This document shows positions 1 through 9,190 of a stretch of DNA of 64,000 nt, in pieces. How positions within the stretch are numbered: position 1 is the stretch's first letter; every line of letters begins with the position of its first letter. The translations under genes and the position numbers were made by a program. The stretch spans positions 5,401,001-5,465,000 of the forward strand of contig NZ_CP141184.1 of assembly GCF_035609205.1 (NCBI RefSeq), read 5' to 3'. Origin of the DNA: Hymenobacter sp. GOD-10R (GTDB lineage Bacteria; Bacteroidota; Bacteroidia; Cytophagales; Hymenobacteraceae). The notes beneath the pieces are model-generated. The model saw only the letters and a program-made list of their open reading frames with translations. It ran no database searches and was not told the DNA's origin.

Positions 1-165
1 CCCGGTGCTGCTGGCGAAGATCCCCGCCGAGTTTACCTGAACTTCTCCTATCAACCGTTTCGCGAGAATGGGCAAGTAGCGGGCGTCACCGCCTTCGCCT
101 ATGACGTCACGGATTTGGTACATGCCCGCCAAGCCCTAGAGCAGCGCCGCCACGATGTGGCCTAG
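1..165 (+). CDS. PAS domain protein, C-terminal end (partial)
   Basis: The window opens inside an open frame that reads through to a TAG at 163-165. The 54 visible residues include YLNFSYQPFRENG and TAFAYDVTDLV, which is the last strand pair of a PAS domain followed by the start of a connecting helix. The protein ends directly after the PAS domain, so no kinase domain follows it. PAS domains bind small ligands or cofactors in signalling proteins. The next gene is a CZB-like protein, a partner commonly found with PAS domains in Bacteroidota. The beginning of the gene lies outside the window, so its overall architecture is unknown. Confidence 0.75.
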   Translation, partial: PGAAGEDPRRVYLNFSYQPFRENGQVAGVTAFAYDVTDLVHARQALEQRRHDVA

Positions 166-211
166 CCCATCTTTTACTTTCTGTTTTCTGGCGCTAGCGC
201 TTTTCTCCTAG

Positions 212-574
212 ATGGATCTTACGACCCTAGATTTTCAACAAGCGAAGATCAAGCAGGTACTGTTCAAGTCGCGGCTACGCTCCGTGCTGTATGGCGTGCG
301 CGAGGCCGATGCTACGCTATTTACCGTGCGCGACAACCCGCTTGGGCAATGGCTAGAAGCGGTGCTCAAACCAAAGTACGGGGCCACGCCCGAGGTACGT
401 ACCGTGGAGCGCCTGCTCCAGGACACGCTCAGCACGGGCCAGTCGCTAGTACGGCAATACCAACGCGGCCAGATTGAAGAAGCTCGCCAGGGTTTAGCCC
501 AAGTTGAGCGCTGCACCGAGCAGATTGACGAACTGCTGCTACACCTCTCCCAGCGAACGGTAGAGGCAGCCTAG
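212..574 (+). CDS. CZB-like domain protein lacking zinc ligands
   Basis: This 120-residue protein has the helical layout and signature of the chemoreceptor zinc-binding (CZB) domain: an N-terminal DFQQAKIK helix, FKSRLRSVLYG, then the LGQW motif. In CZB proteins a His in the first helix, a Cys two residues before LGxW and two further His residues bind zinc. Here the first-helix position is Gln, the Cys position is Asn (DNPLGQW), and no His occurs anywhere later except near the end of the last helix. It therefore keeps the scaffold but apparently not the metal site. It follows the PAS gene by 46 bases, suggesting a shared signalling role. The fold call is by motif only. Confidence 0.6.
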   Translation: MDLTTLDFQQAKIKQVLFKSRLRSVLYGVREADATLFTVRDNPLGQWLEAVLKPKYGATPEVRTVERLLQDTLSTGQSLVRQYQRGQIEEARQGLAQVERCTEQIDELLLHLSQRTVEAA

Positions 575-641
575 GTCACTTTCACCACAGCTGCCTCTAG
601 CATTAATCATTATCTATTTCAGCTCTAAGGCTACTCATGAG

Positions 642-1376
642 CTATTCTAGGCTCGAAATAGCCGGCTTTTCAGGTGCTGTATTTCTGAAAGTCAACTTGG
701 CTTTGTAGTAGCGCACTGTCCGCGCAATCAGAATGCTGCCTAGGATGGTAGGGGCCATCCAGCCTAAGAGGTTAATCCAACTAGGTGCACCTGCTGGCAG
801 CCACCGCCCTAGGTTTACGACGATAAATGCTGTGGTGGCCGAGATGTAAGAGCCACCCATGCGGGTCAGGTGCCGCAGGAGCCAGGGCATTGGAGCGGCA
901 GCCGTTCCGCGTAGTGCTACCCAGGTATCCTGCCCGGCAAAAAGACAAATCAGCCCGCCGAAAAAGGCAAATAGCACTGCGTGCAGCGCAATCCCAATGC
1001 CTACCATCCCGAGGCCAACCAGCGTAGCTACCGTGCTCAGCACCAAGTCGGAGCTAGCTGGTTTGGCGCTGCGTTGGCGCGCCGCGCGCCAACCAGTGAA
1101 GCTCAGGTAGAAGCTCAGCACGGCTATACCCGTCAGAAAAAGGCGACTTAGGGTGAGCGGTTGCAGCAGACACAGCAGCACTGCGGTAGCCGCTACCACG
1201 AGCATACTATAGACATACACGCGCCCGGCTCGCACGTGCACTGGGCCCCCTTTACGACCAAGCATGGGTATTAATCCCGCCAGCAAGGCTAGGCTCCCGG
1301 CGGCAATGTGCAGCCCCAATAACGCGCGTACGGTGGTAGTGGTAGGCGGCAGCGAAAACAGGATGGCATACAGCAT
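642..1376 (-). CDS. DUF2306-like integral membrane protein
   Basis: A 244-residue protein with about seven hydrophobic segments. The N-terminal block LLGLHIAAGSLALLAGLIP followed by GRKGGPVHVRAGRVYVY matches the pattern of DUF2306-type membrane proteins, in which a His on the first helix and a His-x-x-x-Gly-Arg loop recur. No enzymatic function is known for the family. It reads leftward and converges on the CZB-like gene. The C-terminal 20 residues are polar and probably cytoplasmic. The start at 1376 places the first transmembrane segment at residues 15-38. Family assignment is from motif recall. Confidence 0.7.
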   Translation of the reverse strand: MLYAILFSLPPTTTTVRALLGLHIAAGSLALLAGLIPMLGRKGGPVHVRAGRVYVYSMLVVAATAVLLCLLQPLTLSRLFLTGIAVLSFYLSFTGWRAARQRSAKPASSDLVLSTVATLVGLGMVGIGIALHAVLFAFFGGLICLFAGQDTWVALRGTAAAPMPWLLRHLTRMGGSYISATTAFIVVNLGRWLPAGAPSWINLLGWMAPTILGSILIARTVRYYKAKLTFRNTAPEKPAISSLE

Positions 1377-1667
1377 GGCGTGACAGCGGAAGCGTGTGGT
1401 TGACTGTGAATAGGCTAAAGCTCATCACCTAGCTATCCTTGCGCAACTAAACATAGCCGAAGCGTCGAATGAGGAAGACGAACCGGCACCAGCGGCGGGC
1501 CATCCGTACGCGGGGCGTAAGGTACGCTTTGGCACGATACATAGGCTAGCTTCTGCCGCGGCGTGCAGCTAGCTGGATGAAGCCTCGTCTCTTCCAGTAC
1601 TACCTTCCTATCGTGGTGCCGCCAGAAATTCTTTTCTTTGAGGTTCACTCCCTAGTTCGCTTGCACT

Positions 1668-2687
1668 ATGCCTACTCGCCGAAAGTTCCTCGCTTCTTCC
1701 ACCAGTCTGGCCTTGCTCGCCGTCGGTAGCCCACTTGAGGCGGCTAGCTTGCCGCCGCTGCCCGCCAAGAAGCCGCTCGTCATTTCCACCTGGGATACGG
1801 GCTTGGCGGCCAACCTAGGTGCCTGGAAGGTGCTGAGTAAAGGTGGCCGCGCCCTCGACGCCGTAGAAGCCGGCGTGATGGTGACGGAGGATTCGCAGAA
1901 TTGCTGTGTGGGGCTAGGTGGCAACCCCGACCGGGAAGGCATCGTGACCCTCGACGCCTGCATCATGGACGATCAATTCAACTGTGGCAGCGTGGCAGCC
2001 CTAGAGCGCATCAAGCACCCCATCAGCGTGGCGCGACGCATTATGGAACGGACGCCCCACGTGATGCTGGTGGGAGAAGGCGCGCAGCAGTTTGCTGTGG
2101 CGCAAGGCTTTCCGCTCGAATCTCCGAAGCTCAGCCCCGACGCCGAAAAAGCGTACCGGGAATGGCTCAAAACTAGCGAGTACAAGCCTGTTGTCAACAT
2201 CGAGAATACGGGCAACAAGAAGGCGGTAGGCCCCGTGGGCGGTGCCAATAATCACGATACCATTGCAATGCTTGCCCAGGATGCGCAGGGCAACCTCAGC
2301 GGCAGCTGCACCACCAGCGGCATGGGTTTCAAGATGCGCGGCCGCCTCGGCGACTCTCCCCTCATTGGCTCGGGCTTGTTCGTCGATAATGCCGTGGGAG
2401 CCGCGGCTGCCACCGGGCAGGGCGAAGACGTTATCCGCATTGCTGGCTCACACACCGTAGTGGAACTCATGCGCCAAGGCCTTTCCCCCAAAGCCGCCTG
2501 CAAAGCCGCCGTAGAGCGCATCGCTAAGGTCAAAGGGGCCAAAGCTCGCGACATCCAAGTGTGCTTCATTGCGGTAAATACCCAGGGTCAGCATGGCGCC
2601 TATGCTCTGCAAAAGGGCTTCAGCTATGCCGTGTGCGATCAAACCAACCAGCAGCAACTCATCCAAAGCGAATACTTGCTCTCGTGA
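1668..2687 (+). CDS. Glycosylasparaginase (N4-GlcNAc-asparaginase), Tat-exported
   Basis: The product (339 residues) is an Ntn-hydrolase of the glycosylasparaginase family, which cleaves the GlcNAc-asparagine bond of N-linked glycopeptides. The precursor autoprocesses at a Thr that becomes the N-terminal nucleophile; here this is Thr198 in NNHDTIAM. Downstream substrate-pocket motifs GSCTTSGMGFK and GRLGDSPLIGSG are intact. The N-terminus carries a twin-arginine signal (RRKFLAS) and a hydrophobic stretch ending near Ala26, so the enzyme should be folded before export to the periplasm. Its stop codon overlaps the GTG start of cutC, so the two are co-transcribed and probably translationally coupled. 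Confidence 0.92.
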   Translation: MPTRRKFLASSTSLALLAVGSPLEAASLPPLPAKKPLVISTWDTGLAANLGAWKVLSKGGRALDAVEAGVMVTEDSQNCCVGLGGNPDREGIVTLDACIMDDQFNCGSVAALERIKHPISVARRIMERTPHVMLVGEGAQQFAVAQGFPLESPKLSPDAEKAYREWLKTSEYKPVVNIENTGNKKAVGPVGGANNHDTIAMLAQDAQGNLSGSCTTSGMGFKMRGRLGDSPLIGSGLFVDNAVGAAAATGQGEDVIRIAGSHTVVELMRQGLSPKAACKAAVERIAKVKGAKARDIQVCFIAVNTQGQHGAYALQKGFSYAVCDQTNQQQLIQSEYLLS

Positions 2688-3400
2688 AGCGCGTCCTGGA
2701 AATCTGCGCCAACTCGGTGCAGTCGGCCCGAGCGGCGCAGACGGGCGGCGCCCAACGGATTGAACTATGCCAAAACCTGGAACAGGGAGGCATCACGCCT
2801 TCTCATGGTCTGATTCAGCGGGTGCAGGAGGCGCTTTCCATCCCGGCATTCGTCCTGATTCGGCCGCGGCCCGGCAGCTTCTGCTATGATGCCGATGAGC
2901 AAGCCATTATGCTGGCCGACATTACGGCGTGCCGCAACCTAGGCTGCGCGGGCGTGGTACTCGGCGCCCTCGATGCAGCCGGGCAGGTGGACGTGGCGTG
3001 CTGCCAGATGCTTATGGCGGCGGCGGGCTCCATGCAGGTTACTTTTCACCGCGCTTTCGATGCCTGCGCCGACCAGGCGCTTGCCTTGGAAACCATCATT
3101 GCCCTAGGTTGCCACCGTCTTCTTACTTCGGGGGGGCAGCCCTCGGCCGTGGCCGGGCAAGAGCAGCTAGCCCTACTCGTCCGGCAGGCCGCCGGCCGTA
3201 TTAGTATCATGCCCGGCGCAGGAATTACCCCTAACAACATCCGACCACTGGCCGAGTACACGGGGGCCACCGAGTTTCATACCAGTGCGAAGCGGCAAGT
3301 CGTAAGTACGGCCGCAGCCGTGCCCACTGAGTTCGACACGACACTACCTGTATCGGACGCTACTATCGTGGCAGAGCTAGTGGCGCAGCTGCATTTTTAG
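2684..3400 (+). CDS. cutC: CutC family protein
   Basis: A TIM-barrel protein of the CutC family, historically linked to copper homeostasis though the enzymatic activity is unsettled. Visible family motifs are LEICANSVQSA at the N-terminus, GGAQRIELC, IPAFVLIRPRPGSFCY, FHRAFD, LLTSGGQ and IMPGAGITPNN. A longer open frame extends upstream to 2561 but runs inside the glycosylasparaginase gene and encodes no CutC-like sequence; the GTG at 2684, overlapping the previous stop as GTGA, gives 238 residues, the usual family length. The tight overlap implies translational coupling with the upstream gene. Confidence 0.92.
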   Translation: MKRVLEICANSVQSARAAQTGGAQRIELCQNLEQGGITPSHGLIQRVQEALSIPAFVLIRPRPGSFCYDADEQAIMLADITACRNLGCAGVVLGALDAAGQVDVACCQMLMAAAGSMQVTFHRAFDACADQALALETIIALGCHRLLTSGGQPSAVAGQEQLALLVRQAAGRISIMPGAGITPNNIRPLAEYTGATEFHTSAKRQVVSTAAAVPTEFDTTLPVSDATIVAELVAQLHF

Positions 3401-3561
3401 CCATCCGATAGGGCAGCTTTTCCCGACGGCAGCTAGATAGCATCTGGTTCGTTCTCACCTGCCGCTATCGATTAGCTGGTCTCCTATTTCTGCTGGCCGG
3501 AGCAGGCTATTAGCCAATCTATTATCTTTTGCGCAGCACCCGTCCAGACCGCCTTCTCGCC

Positions 3562-4671
3562 ATGCCCTTCCCTACCACTTTCGTTGAGCACTTTCTGCAG
3601 CAAACGCCTTTTGTTTTCTTCGTGTATGATGTGGCCTCGCAGCGCGTGACGTACATCAACTCGGCTTACGAACGCTTGCTCAACGGACACAGCGACCAGG
3701 TGAATGAAGAACTTGCGGACCTAATTGCCCGGGTGCACCCCGATGACTACGAGCATGCCGCTGACTGCTGGCAGCGCTGGCAGGCCGGACGCCTACACGA
3801 AGCTTTCGAATTACACTTGCTCACGCTCGATGGCTCTGACCAGTGGCTCTCCATCACCCCTTACTTATTCACTGATGCCGAACCGGGCTTGCAACTAGGT
3901 GGCTTGGTCCAGGACATCACCGTCACCAAAGTCGCCATGTGGCATGCGGATAAGTACAACTCTAAGAAAAACACAACCTTAGAAATTCTTTCCCACGACC
4001 TAGCTGGTCCGCTGGCGATGCTGCAGCAGATGAGTGATTATATTCAGGAGGCCGCGGCGCCGTTGCAAAACGCTGAACTGACGAGCATGATTGAGCACAT
4101 GCGGGTGCTTTGTAGGGATAGTGTTAACCTGATTCATGACTTTGTAGATCATGAATTTCTGGATTCTGTCAACGTCGAGCTCAAGCGTGAACGGGTCGAC
4201 CTCGTAGAGAAGCTGCGCTTGATTATGGAGGAGTACCAGGCATCGGCGCCAGCGCTGCACAAGCACTTTGTCTTTGAGGCCAAGGTAGCCCCCCTTTACC
4301 TCGAAATTGATCAGAACAAGCTCATGCAGGCCATCGGTAATCTGCTTTCTAACTCACTAAAATTCACTCCTGATGGGGGTACCATCACGTTGCGTGTGGA
4401 GCAGCAGCAAGGGCTAGCTATTGTGACAGTGGCTGACACGGGTATTGGCATCCCGCAATCCGTACAGGCAGGGTTATTTGAGAAATTTACCCACGCTCGG
4501 CGCCCCGGTTTGCGCGGAGAACGTAGCACCGGCCTCGGCATGTCCATCATCAAATCTATTGTGGAACTACACCAAGGTCGCATCTACTTCCATAGCCAAG
4601 AAGGAGAAGGAACCGTTTTTACCGTTGAGCTACCGCTACTCGATGAGCAAGTGAATACACCACTTGGATAG
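3562..4671 (+). CDS. PAS sensor histidine kinase
   Basis: A soluble two-domain sensor kinase of about 369 residues. The first 125 residues form a PAS domain (FVYDVASQRVTYIN, then a HPDD motif). The kinase core has the H box LEILSHDLAGPL with the phospho-acceptor His145, the N box NLLSNSLKF, the G1 box DTGIGIP and the G2 region TGLGMS. No transmembrane segments are visible, so the input is cytoplasmic. The frame could start at a TTG at 3529, but the ATG at 3562 sits directly before the PAS domain and is preferred. No response regulator gene is adjacent; the nearest CheY-like gene is at 7.8-8.2 kb. Confidence 0.9.
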   Translation: MPFPTTFVEHFLQQTPFVFFVYDVASQRVTYINSAYERLLNGHSDQVNEELADLIARVHPDDYEHAADCWQRWQAGRLHEAFELHLLTLDGSDQWLSITPYLFTDAEPGLQLGGLVQDITVTKVAMWHADKYNSKKNTTLEILSHDLAGPLAMLQQMSDYIQEAAAPLQNAELTSMIEHMRVLCRDSVNLIHDFVDHEFLDSVNVELKRERVDLVEKLRLIMEEYQASAPALHKHFVFEAKVAPLYLEIDQNKLMQAIGNLLSNSLKFTPDGGTITLRVEQQQGLAIVTVADTGIGIPQSVQAGLFEKFTHARRPGLRGERSTGLGMSIIKSIVELHQGRIYFHSQEGEGTVFTVELPLLDEQVNTPLG

Positions 4672-4783
4672 AAGAAGCATAATAGCTAGTCATAGCTGAG
4701 CCTGAAATTAGATAGGCCGTTTAGTAATCACCCCCTCCATTCTGCCTTAGGCTCGATTGCTAAGTCTAAGCGATTAGCCGTGA

Positions 4784-5011
4784 CTAGGCCTCTGGGTTGC
4801 CGGTTCGCAAAGCCAATGGCTCGGCAGCAAAGCGCATAGCCTGCACCTGGGTCCAACTTAGCTCACCTGCTACGTAGCGTGCAAATAGCCTAGTTACGTA
4901 AGCTGATATCTTGTTGTAGCGCGCTGGGTTAGCCGCCTGCATCTGCTGCAACACGTAAGCCCGCTGCTCCGAAGTTTGAGCATTAGGACCATACTTAGGA
5001 TCGTAATTCAT
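4784..5011 (-). CDS. Small hypothetical protein
   Basis: A 75-residue polar protein beginning MNYDPKYGPN, with an alternative upstream ATG at 5056 that would add 15 residues with no clear signal. The sequence (AYVLQQMQAANPARYNKISAYV) looks like a helical soluble protein rather than a shadow frame, and no better reading exists on the opposite strand. I do not recognise a family. Neither start has a visible ribosome binding site, which is normal in this phylum. Confidence 0.45.
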   Translation of the reverse strand: MNYDPKYGPNAQTSEQRAYVLQQMQAANPARYNKISAYVTRLFARYVAGELSWTQVQAMRFAAEPLALRTGNPEA

Positions 5012-5134
5012 CGATTCACGAGCTAGAGGAACCACAATCAGAGTTTTTAATAACATTAAATATGTAATATATATGGCATCGTATTTGTCTTACCTAGCCC
5101 AGAAGCACGATCTCAGGTGCTTGGTATGGTAAGT

Positions 5135-5164
5135 AAAAGCCTCAGCTTCTTGGCTGAGGCTTTT
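5135..5164 (-). terminator. Rho-independent terminator
   Basis: A perfect 12-bp stem (AAAAGCCTCAGC against GCTGAGGCTTTT) with a 6-base loop, ending in a T run on both strands. It lies just downstream of the small leftward gene at 5182-5388. Confidence 0.8.
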
Positions 5165-5181
5165 CTGCTGTTTGGCTACAG

Positions 5182-5388
5182 CTAAAAGCTAGGCAAGCGT
5201 AACATAGTAGGCAATGCAGCGAATGCAGAACCCAAATCACCTACTAGCAGACCACCTACCAGGACAGCTGCTCCAGTCAACAAAGCGTATTGTCCTACCT
5301 CCCCAGAGATGAACTCGCCATCAATGGTATAATAGCCACAGGGACTCTCGAACGAATAATTCAACTTGGCAGGTACAATCTGGTTCAT
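5182..5388 (-). CDS. Small hypothetical membrane protein
   Basis: Sixty-eight residues: a polar N-terminal third with a Cys (FESPCGYYTIDGEF) and a hydrophobic C-terminal helix (ALLTGAAVLVGGLLVG) that should span the membrane. A strong terminator follows it, supporting it as a real transcription unit. The Gly-rich membrane helix resembles those of small membrane peptides or bacteriocin-like peptides, but no leader, immunity or transport gene is nearby and I cannot assign a function. Confidence 0.5.
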   Translation of the reverse strand: MNQIVPAKLNYSFESPCGYYTIDGEFISGEVGQYALLTGAAVLVGGLLVGDLGSAFAALPTMLRLPSF

Positions 5389-6470
5389 GGCTGATGGGCA
5401 ACGTAGGCGGTTCCACTATCTAAAAGTACTATTCTGCGTAGCTGAGTGAAAGGCGATAAACCTCAGAAATGTGACTAGCAGCTTTGAAGGATATTATAAC
5501 ATATTACTTATTATATATTATCTAAATAGCCGCCCTACCCACTTTGCACAAAAAAAGCGTGCATAAAACAAAGCCGATTGTGACTAGCTATCTAGAGCAG
5601 CAATGGCCTTGATAAGTGATAAACGAAGCTATTGCTTACCATACTATCAGATTCCTAGACGATTGAAGCGGGTGGCTCGCTGAATAATTCACTGGCTAGG
5701 GGTATCTATTAAGGCGTAGCAAACTAGCTTGTGTGTCGCCTTCAGCTCAACACTGTCTGATGTAGCCAAAAGTAGTTCCCTTCATAAAAACCGTCGCTCG
5801 AGAAGGATATTCCGAAAGGCGAGGTAAATCTTCAGCGTCTGGACTACTGAGAAGAGCCATAACTAACGTTTGTTAGCTAGTGTTTTACAACATTTGACAT
5901 ACAAATAGTCTTTGTATATTAAGTAACAATGGTGTCCACTTCGGTTATCATTACAAGTACCAACGCTTATCTTGATATTGGCTAGGCAGTTGAAATGACC
6001 AGACTTCTTTGTTCGCTAAAGTGCTTCTCTTCCTCAAAAGTCTATAAAAAGCTGAGCTAGGTTGCCTAAAAATAGAGTTGTGCTTTGTGGCGCGACTAGC
6101 ACCTCTGCCCACGTTGGCTTTATAGTGTGTTACTGGGCAAAAGAGCTGAAAATTACAACCAGCTGACCAGGACTTTCCAGACCATGATCGGAGATACTTC
6201 ATCCACAGTTAACAACAAGTAGTATACTTACAACATATTTTAGTGCTTGCTTTACCAAAGCGCTGCCCCTTGGCTCACAGCTGAGCCAGGCGCTTCAGCA
6301 AGTGCCGTCTTCATAACCGCTGGTTATTTTCAAGGCGCAGCGTCGACAAGCAAAGTACCTTTTGCGCTTGTCTGCCTTCATTTCCGCCGCTCTTTCCCTC
6401 CCTCACGAATAAGCAGTCGTACTACTTGCTCGCGATTACCGAATCTTTCTCACTTCGAACGGGACTCATT
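5389..6470. other. Intergenic region of 1.1 kb with no convincing gene
   Basis: No reading frame here looks protein-like over its length; an 83-codon frame on the minus strand has an implausible composition. The DNA has more A+T than its surroundings and carries scattered CTAG sites. It separates the small membrane protein from the glycosyltransferase and may contain degraded genes I cannot recognise. Confidence 0.5.
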
Positions 6471-7331
6471 ATGAATCAGACGTCTGCTCCTACCATACCC
6501 ATCAGTAGCCTTCTACAATCGCGGCCTTCGGCTACCGAACCAGGGATTCCCCGCATCATTCACCAGACGTTTATGTCCAAAAAGTTGCCGGCTGAATTGC
6601 AGGAAAACGTGGACAATCTCAAGCGACTGAATCCGGGATGGGCGCACCGCCTCTACGATGATGACGATATCACAGCTTTCATCCTCGACCAGTATGGGCC
6701 AGAAGTTTTGCGCTACTACGAACGAATCAACCCGCACTACGGAGCGGCCCGGGCCGATTTGTTTCGCTACTTGCTGGTGTATCGCTACGGCGGAGTATAC
6801 CTAGACATCAAGAGCACTTGCACGGCTCCACTCGATAAGTTCCTGCAGCCTGACGATCAGTATGTTTTGGCGCACTGGCGCAACAAGCCGGGAGAATCGC
6901 ACGATGGGTTTGGCAAATCGGATGAAGTAGCTCATATCGATGGGGGTGAATACCAGCAGTGGCATGTTGTAGCAGCACCCGGCCATCCTTTCCTGAAAGC
7001 GGTGCTCGAAACAGTACTGCACAACATCGACCAATACCGTCCTTGGCGGCAGGGCACCGGCGGAATTGGTGTGCTACGGCTCACCGGACCGCTGGCTTAC
7101 ACGCTGGCTATTCATCCACTGTTGGCAACGGCACCTCACCGCATCGTTTCCAACGAAGCAGACCTAGGTTTGCAGTACTCCGTTTATAAAAACGGGTCGC
7201 ACCGGACCGTGTATAAAAAGAACTATGGCCGACTAACAGAATCCATCGTGTACTTAGATCGGACCGATAAGGTATGGGCTAGCCTGTATAGTGTAGCGAA
7301 GAGAAGCAAACATCTGCTGTTTGGGCAATAA
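6471..7331 (+). CDS. Glycosyltransferase with DXD-type sugar-binding region (GT32-like)
   Basis: A 286-residue glycosyltransferase. The N-terminal IPRIIHQTF motif and the core YGAARADLFRYLLVYRYGG followed by VYLDIKS match the sugar-binding DXD family of alpha-mannosyl- or galactosyltransferases (GT32, Gly_transf_sug). The LDIKS segment holds the metal- and nucleotide-sugar-binding acidic residue. The frame opens at a TTG at 6426, but the ATG at 6471 directly precedes the conserved protein. It is isolated from other polysaccharide genes, so the acceptor is unknown. Confidence 0.85.
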   Translation: MNQTSAPTIPISSLLQSRPSATEPGIPRIIHQTFMSKKLPAELQENVDNLKRLNPGWAHRLYDDDDITAFILDQYGPEVLRYYERINPHYGAARADLFRYLLVYRYGGVYLDIKSTCTAPLDKFLQPDDQYVLAHWRNKPGESHDGFGKSDEVAHIDGGEYQQWHVVAAPGHPFLKAVLETVLHNIDQYRPWRQGTGGIGVLRLTGPLAYTLAIHPLLATAPHRIVSNEADLGLQYSVYKNGSHRTVYKKNYGRLTESIVYLDRTDKVWASLYSVAKRSKHLLFGQ

Positions 7332-7535
7332 CCTCTAGTTTCCCTTTCTCCTACTTCCTTAAAGAGTAAGAAATCTCGCTGCACAGTTAGTGGAGAGGGT
7401 TTTTCTGTGGCGCTGTAGAACTTACGCTCTATAGTCGATTGAGGTAATGTCGCCCGGGGTAGGCGACAACAAAGCCGGGCTAGGGTCAAGAAGCTAGGCT
7501 GTCTTACCGAGCCGCGCGCTTTCTGAAGTGACTTC

Positions 7536-7565
7536 AAAAAAGCCCCGGCATCGTCGGGGCCTTTT
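7536..7565 (+). terminator. Rho-independent terminator
   Basis: Stem GCCCCG/CGGGGC with a 7-base loop, flanked by an A run on the left and a T run on the right. It lies about 200 bases after the glycosyltransferase. Confidence 0.7.
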
Positions 7566-7722
7566 CACGAAATAGTTCGCTTTAAAACGTTACCTCTACT
7601 TCGGAAAAGCCTATATACTGTCATCCGCATCAGAAAACACAATGGTCGAGACCGTCGAAGAAAACGCCATTCTTTCTGACTACCCATTATCGTCACTGAT
7701 TCAGGTGCCGGTATACGTGGTA

Positions 7723-7749
7723 AAAGCCCTAACCTTTTGGTAGGGCTTT
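7723..7749 (-). terminator. Rho-independent terminator of the response regulator gene
   Basis: Stem AAAGCCCTA/TAGGGCTTT with further partial pairing across the loop. It lies 36 bases beyond the stop of the leftward CheY-like gene. Confidence 0.75.
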
Positions 7750-7785
7750 CCTGTTTCTTGACTGTGTGGTGAACCGCTCGCCCAA

Positions 7786-8196
7786 CTACGAAAGTGCAAG
7801 TTGTTGCCGAAAGTGCAGCTGCAGTACGTGATTAATCTTCTCTTCCGTCAAGGGCTTACTAACCAGCCCATCAATTTGTAGCTCATCCAATCGCAATAAG
7901 TCCCGACTGTCCATAGCCGTGGTCAACATGATTACCACGGTGGGCTGCGCCTGTTCTTGTCGCTGCGGCTGATAGGCCTCTAAAAATTGCATTCCGCTCA
8001 TCCCAGGCATACGCACATCCAGCAACAGTAAGGAAGGAGACGTCATATTCTCCTGGCCTAGCCACGTCAGTGCTTCGTAACCCGATTCCGCCGTGTGCAA
8101 GTGTTCAGCCACGCGCATACGCTCTAGTAGGCGTCTGTTGAGGAAGTTACCGGCTACGTCATCGTCGACGAGCAGCACACTGGGTAGTTTTTTCAT
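7786..8196 (-). CDS. CheY-like response regulator
   Basis: A stand-alone receiver domain of 136 residues. Visible elements are the acidic triad start LLVDDD, the phospho-acceptor Asp in LLLLDVRMPGMSG, the conserved Thr in IMLTTA and the Lys in GLVSKPLT. There is no output domain. The ATG at 8196 gives MKKLPSVLLVDDD, typical for this group; an upstream ATG at 8226 would add ten unlikely residues. No kinase is adjacent, so it may take phosphate from a hybrid or distant kinase. Confidence 0.9.
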   Translation of the reverse strand: MKKLPSVLLVDDDVAGNFLNRRLLERMRVAEHLHTAESGYEALTWLGQENMTSPSLLLLDVRMPGMSGMQFLEAYQPQRQEQAQPTVVIMLTTAMDSRDLLRLDELQIDGLVSKPLTEEKINHVLQLHFRQQLALS

Positions 8197-8226
8197 GCGG
8201 GAAAGAATAGACTTTTCTGCAGTCAT

Positions 8227-8712
8227 TATGGATCATACGACTGCAGTAGGATGACAAAGGCCATGCCAGCCGCCAAGAAATTACATGCGCGTATAGAGGT
8301 ACTCCCTGCTACCTCCGCTTTAGATTACACCGAAAGCAGCAGTTCCCATCCTAGATCCTGCATTCACCAGGACCGGTTGAAAGCGAACGGACCTATGAAG
8401 CCTTGCTTCTCCAAGACGCGCAGTAGTACCATTAAGAAATGGGTCTACCTATCCGCTCTGTTTCGGCGGGGTATATGCGCAAATAGGCTCCCACTAAGGT
8501 TTGTGCGTACCTGAACTGCCGTGCTGACGCAAGTGCGTTGGGTATAGTAGAACCTGCCATCAGTCTGCCTGTTTGCGCTAGGCAAGACTTAATGGAGCTT
8601 ATGGCGCTCAACGAAAGCCACAATCATTAAGGGCTACGCGCACGGTTACAGCCGCGGCCCTAACCGAGGGACGGCACAGAAAAACCAGGAATACTGAAGT
8701 ACTTTTCCGTTG
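8227..8712. other. Intergenic region without recognisable gene
   Basis: Short frames occur on both strands, but none has a convincing composition or a recognisable motif. It may be decayed coding sequence like that found further right. Confidence 0.4.
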
Positions 8713-8889
8713 TTAGCAGACCACCGGAGGCTCAGATACATGCTCCACCATGACAGGCGAAGAAAACTTCTGCTCGTGCGCTAAGCCATGCTTTTCTATG
8801 CGTAATGGAGCTTCTTCCCAGGCGATAATCCAACAAACAGCCACTAAGCCTATGGCTGGTACAAGAAATGAGAGTAGAGAAACAGGCAT
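8713..8889 (-). CDS. Small single-span membrane protein (58 aa)
   Basis: An ATG at 8889 opens a 58-residue frame that begins MPVSLLSFLVPAIG and continues through a hydrophobic helix to VCWIIAWEE, then a polar tail ending PPVVC. One transmembrane segment (residues 4-24) followed by an acidic, then basic junction is characteristic of genuine small membrane proteins. A TATTTTTG promoter box lies about 70 bases upstream on the same strand. I do not recognise a family. Confidence 0.55.
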   Translation of the reverse strand: MPVSLLSFLVPAIGLVAVCWIIAWEEAPLRIEKHGLAHEQKFSSPVMVEHVSEPPVVC

Positions 8890-8957
8890 GCAGAAGACGA
8901 ATAGGTGTGTTTTTGCGATAATATAAAGAATAGAATAGATTATTCTTACCTATAGCG

Positions 8958-8965
8958 CAAAAATA
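8958..8965 (-). promoter_or_regulatory. Bacteroidota -7 promoter box
   Basis: TATTTTTG on the minus strand fits the TAnnTTTG -7 consensus and precedes the small membrane protein gene. No clear -33 element was seen. Confidence 0.35.
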
Positions 8966-9190
8966 CAGGACACAGAGTCTTAAGTAGCTCGCATGCTATT
9001 TTAGCTTTTGGTACTTCACACCCAAGTCCTACCGAAAACGCTAGTATTGCTCCTCTATAGAATAAGAGAGCCTATCGCCTCTACCTAGCTTTCTTACCTA
9101 GTGAGACTATTAGACTCTTAGTAAATGCTGGCGGCAAACGCACCAAGTGTACTGCGGTTTGAGCATCCCAAAACTCCGGTTAAAGGCTGA

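Larger units (their letters stand above)
7332..7785. other. Intergenic region carrying two terminators
   Basis: Apart from the two hairpins listed separately, I see no gene. It separates the rightward glycosyltransferase from the leftward response regulator. Confidence 0.6.

Noticed and set aside
5951..6202. 83-codon minus-strand frame in the 5.4-6.5 kb gap
   Set aside because: High Ser/Lys/Arg/Trp content and no domain; more likely chance.
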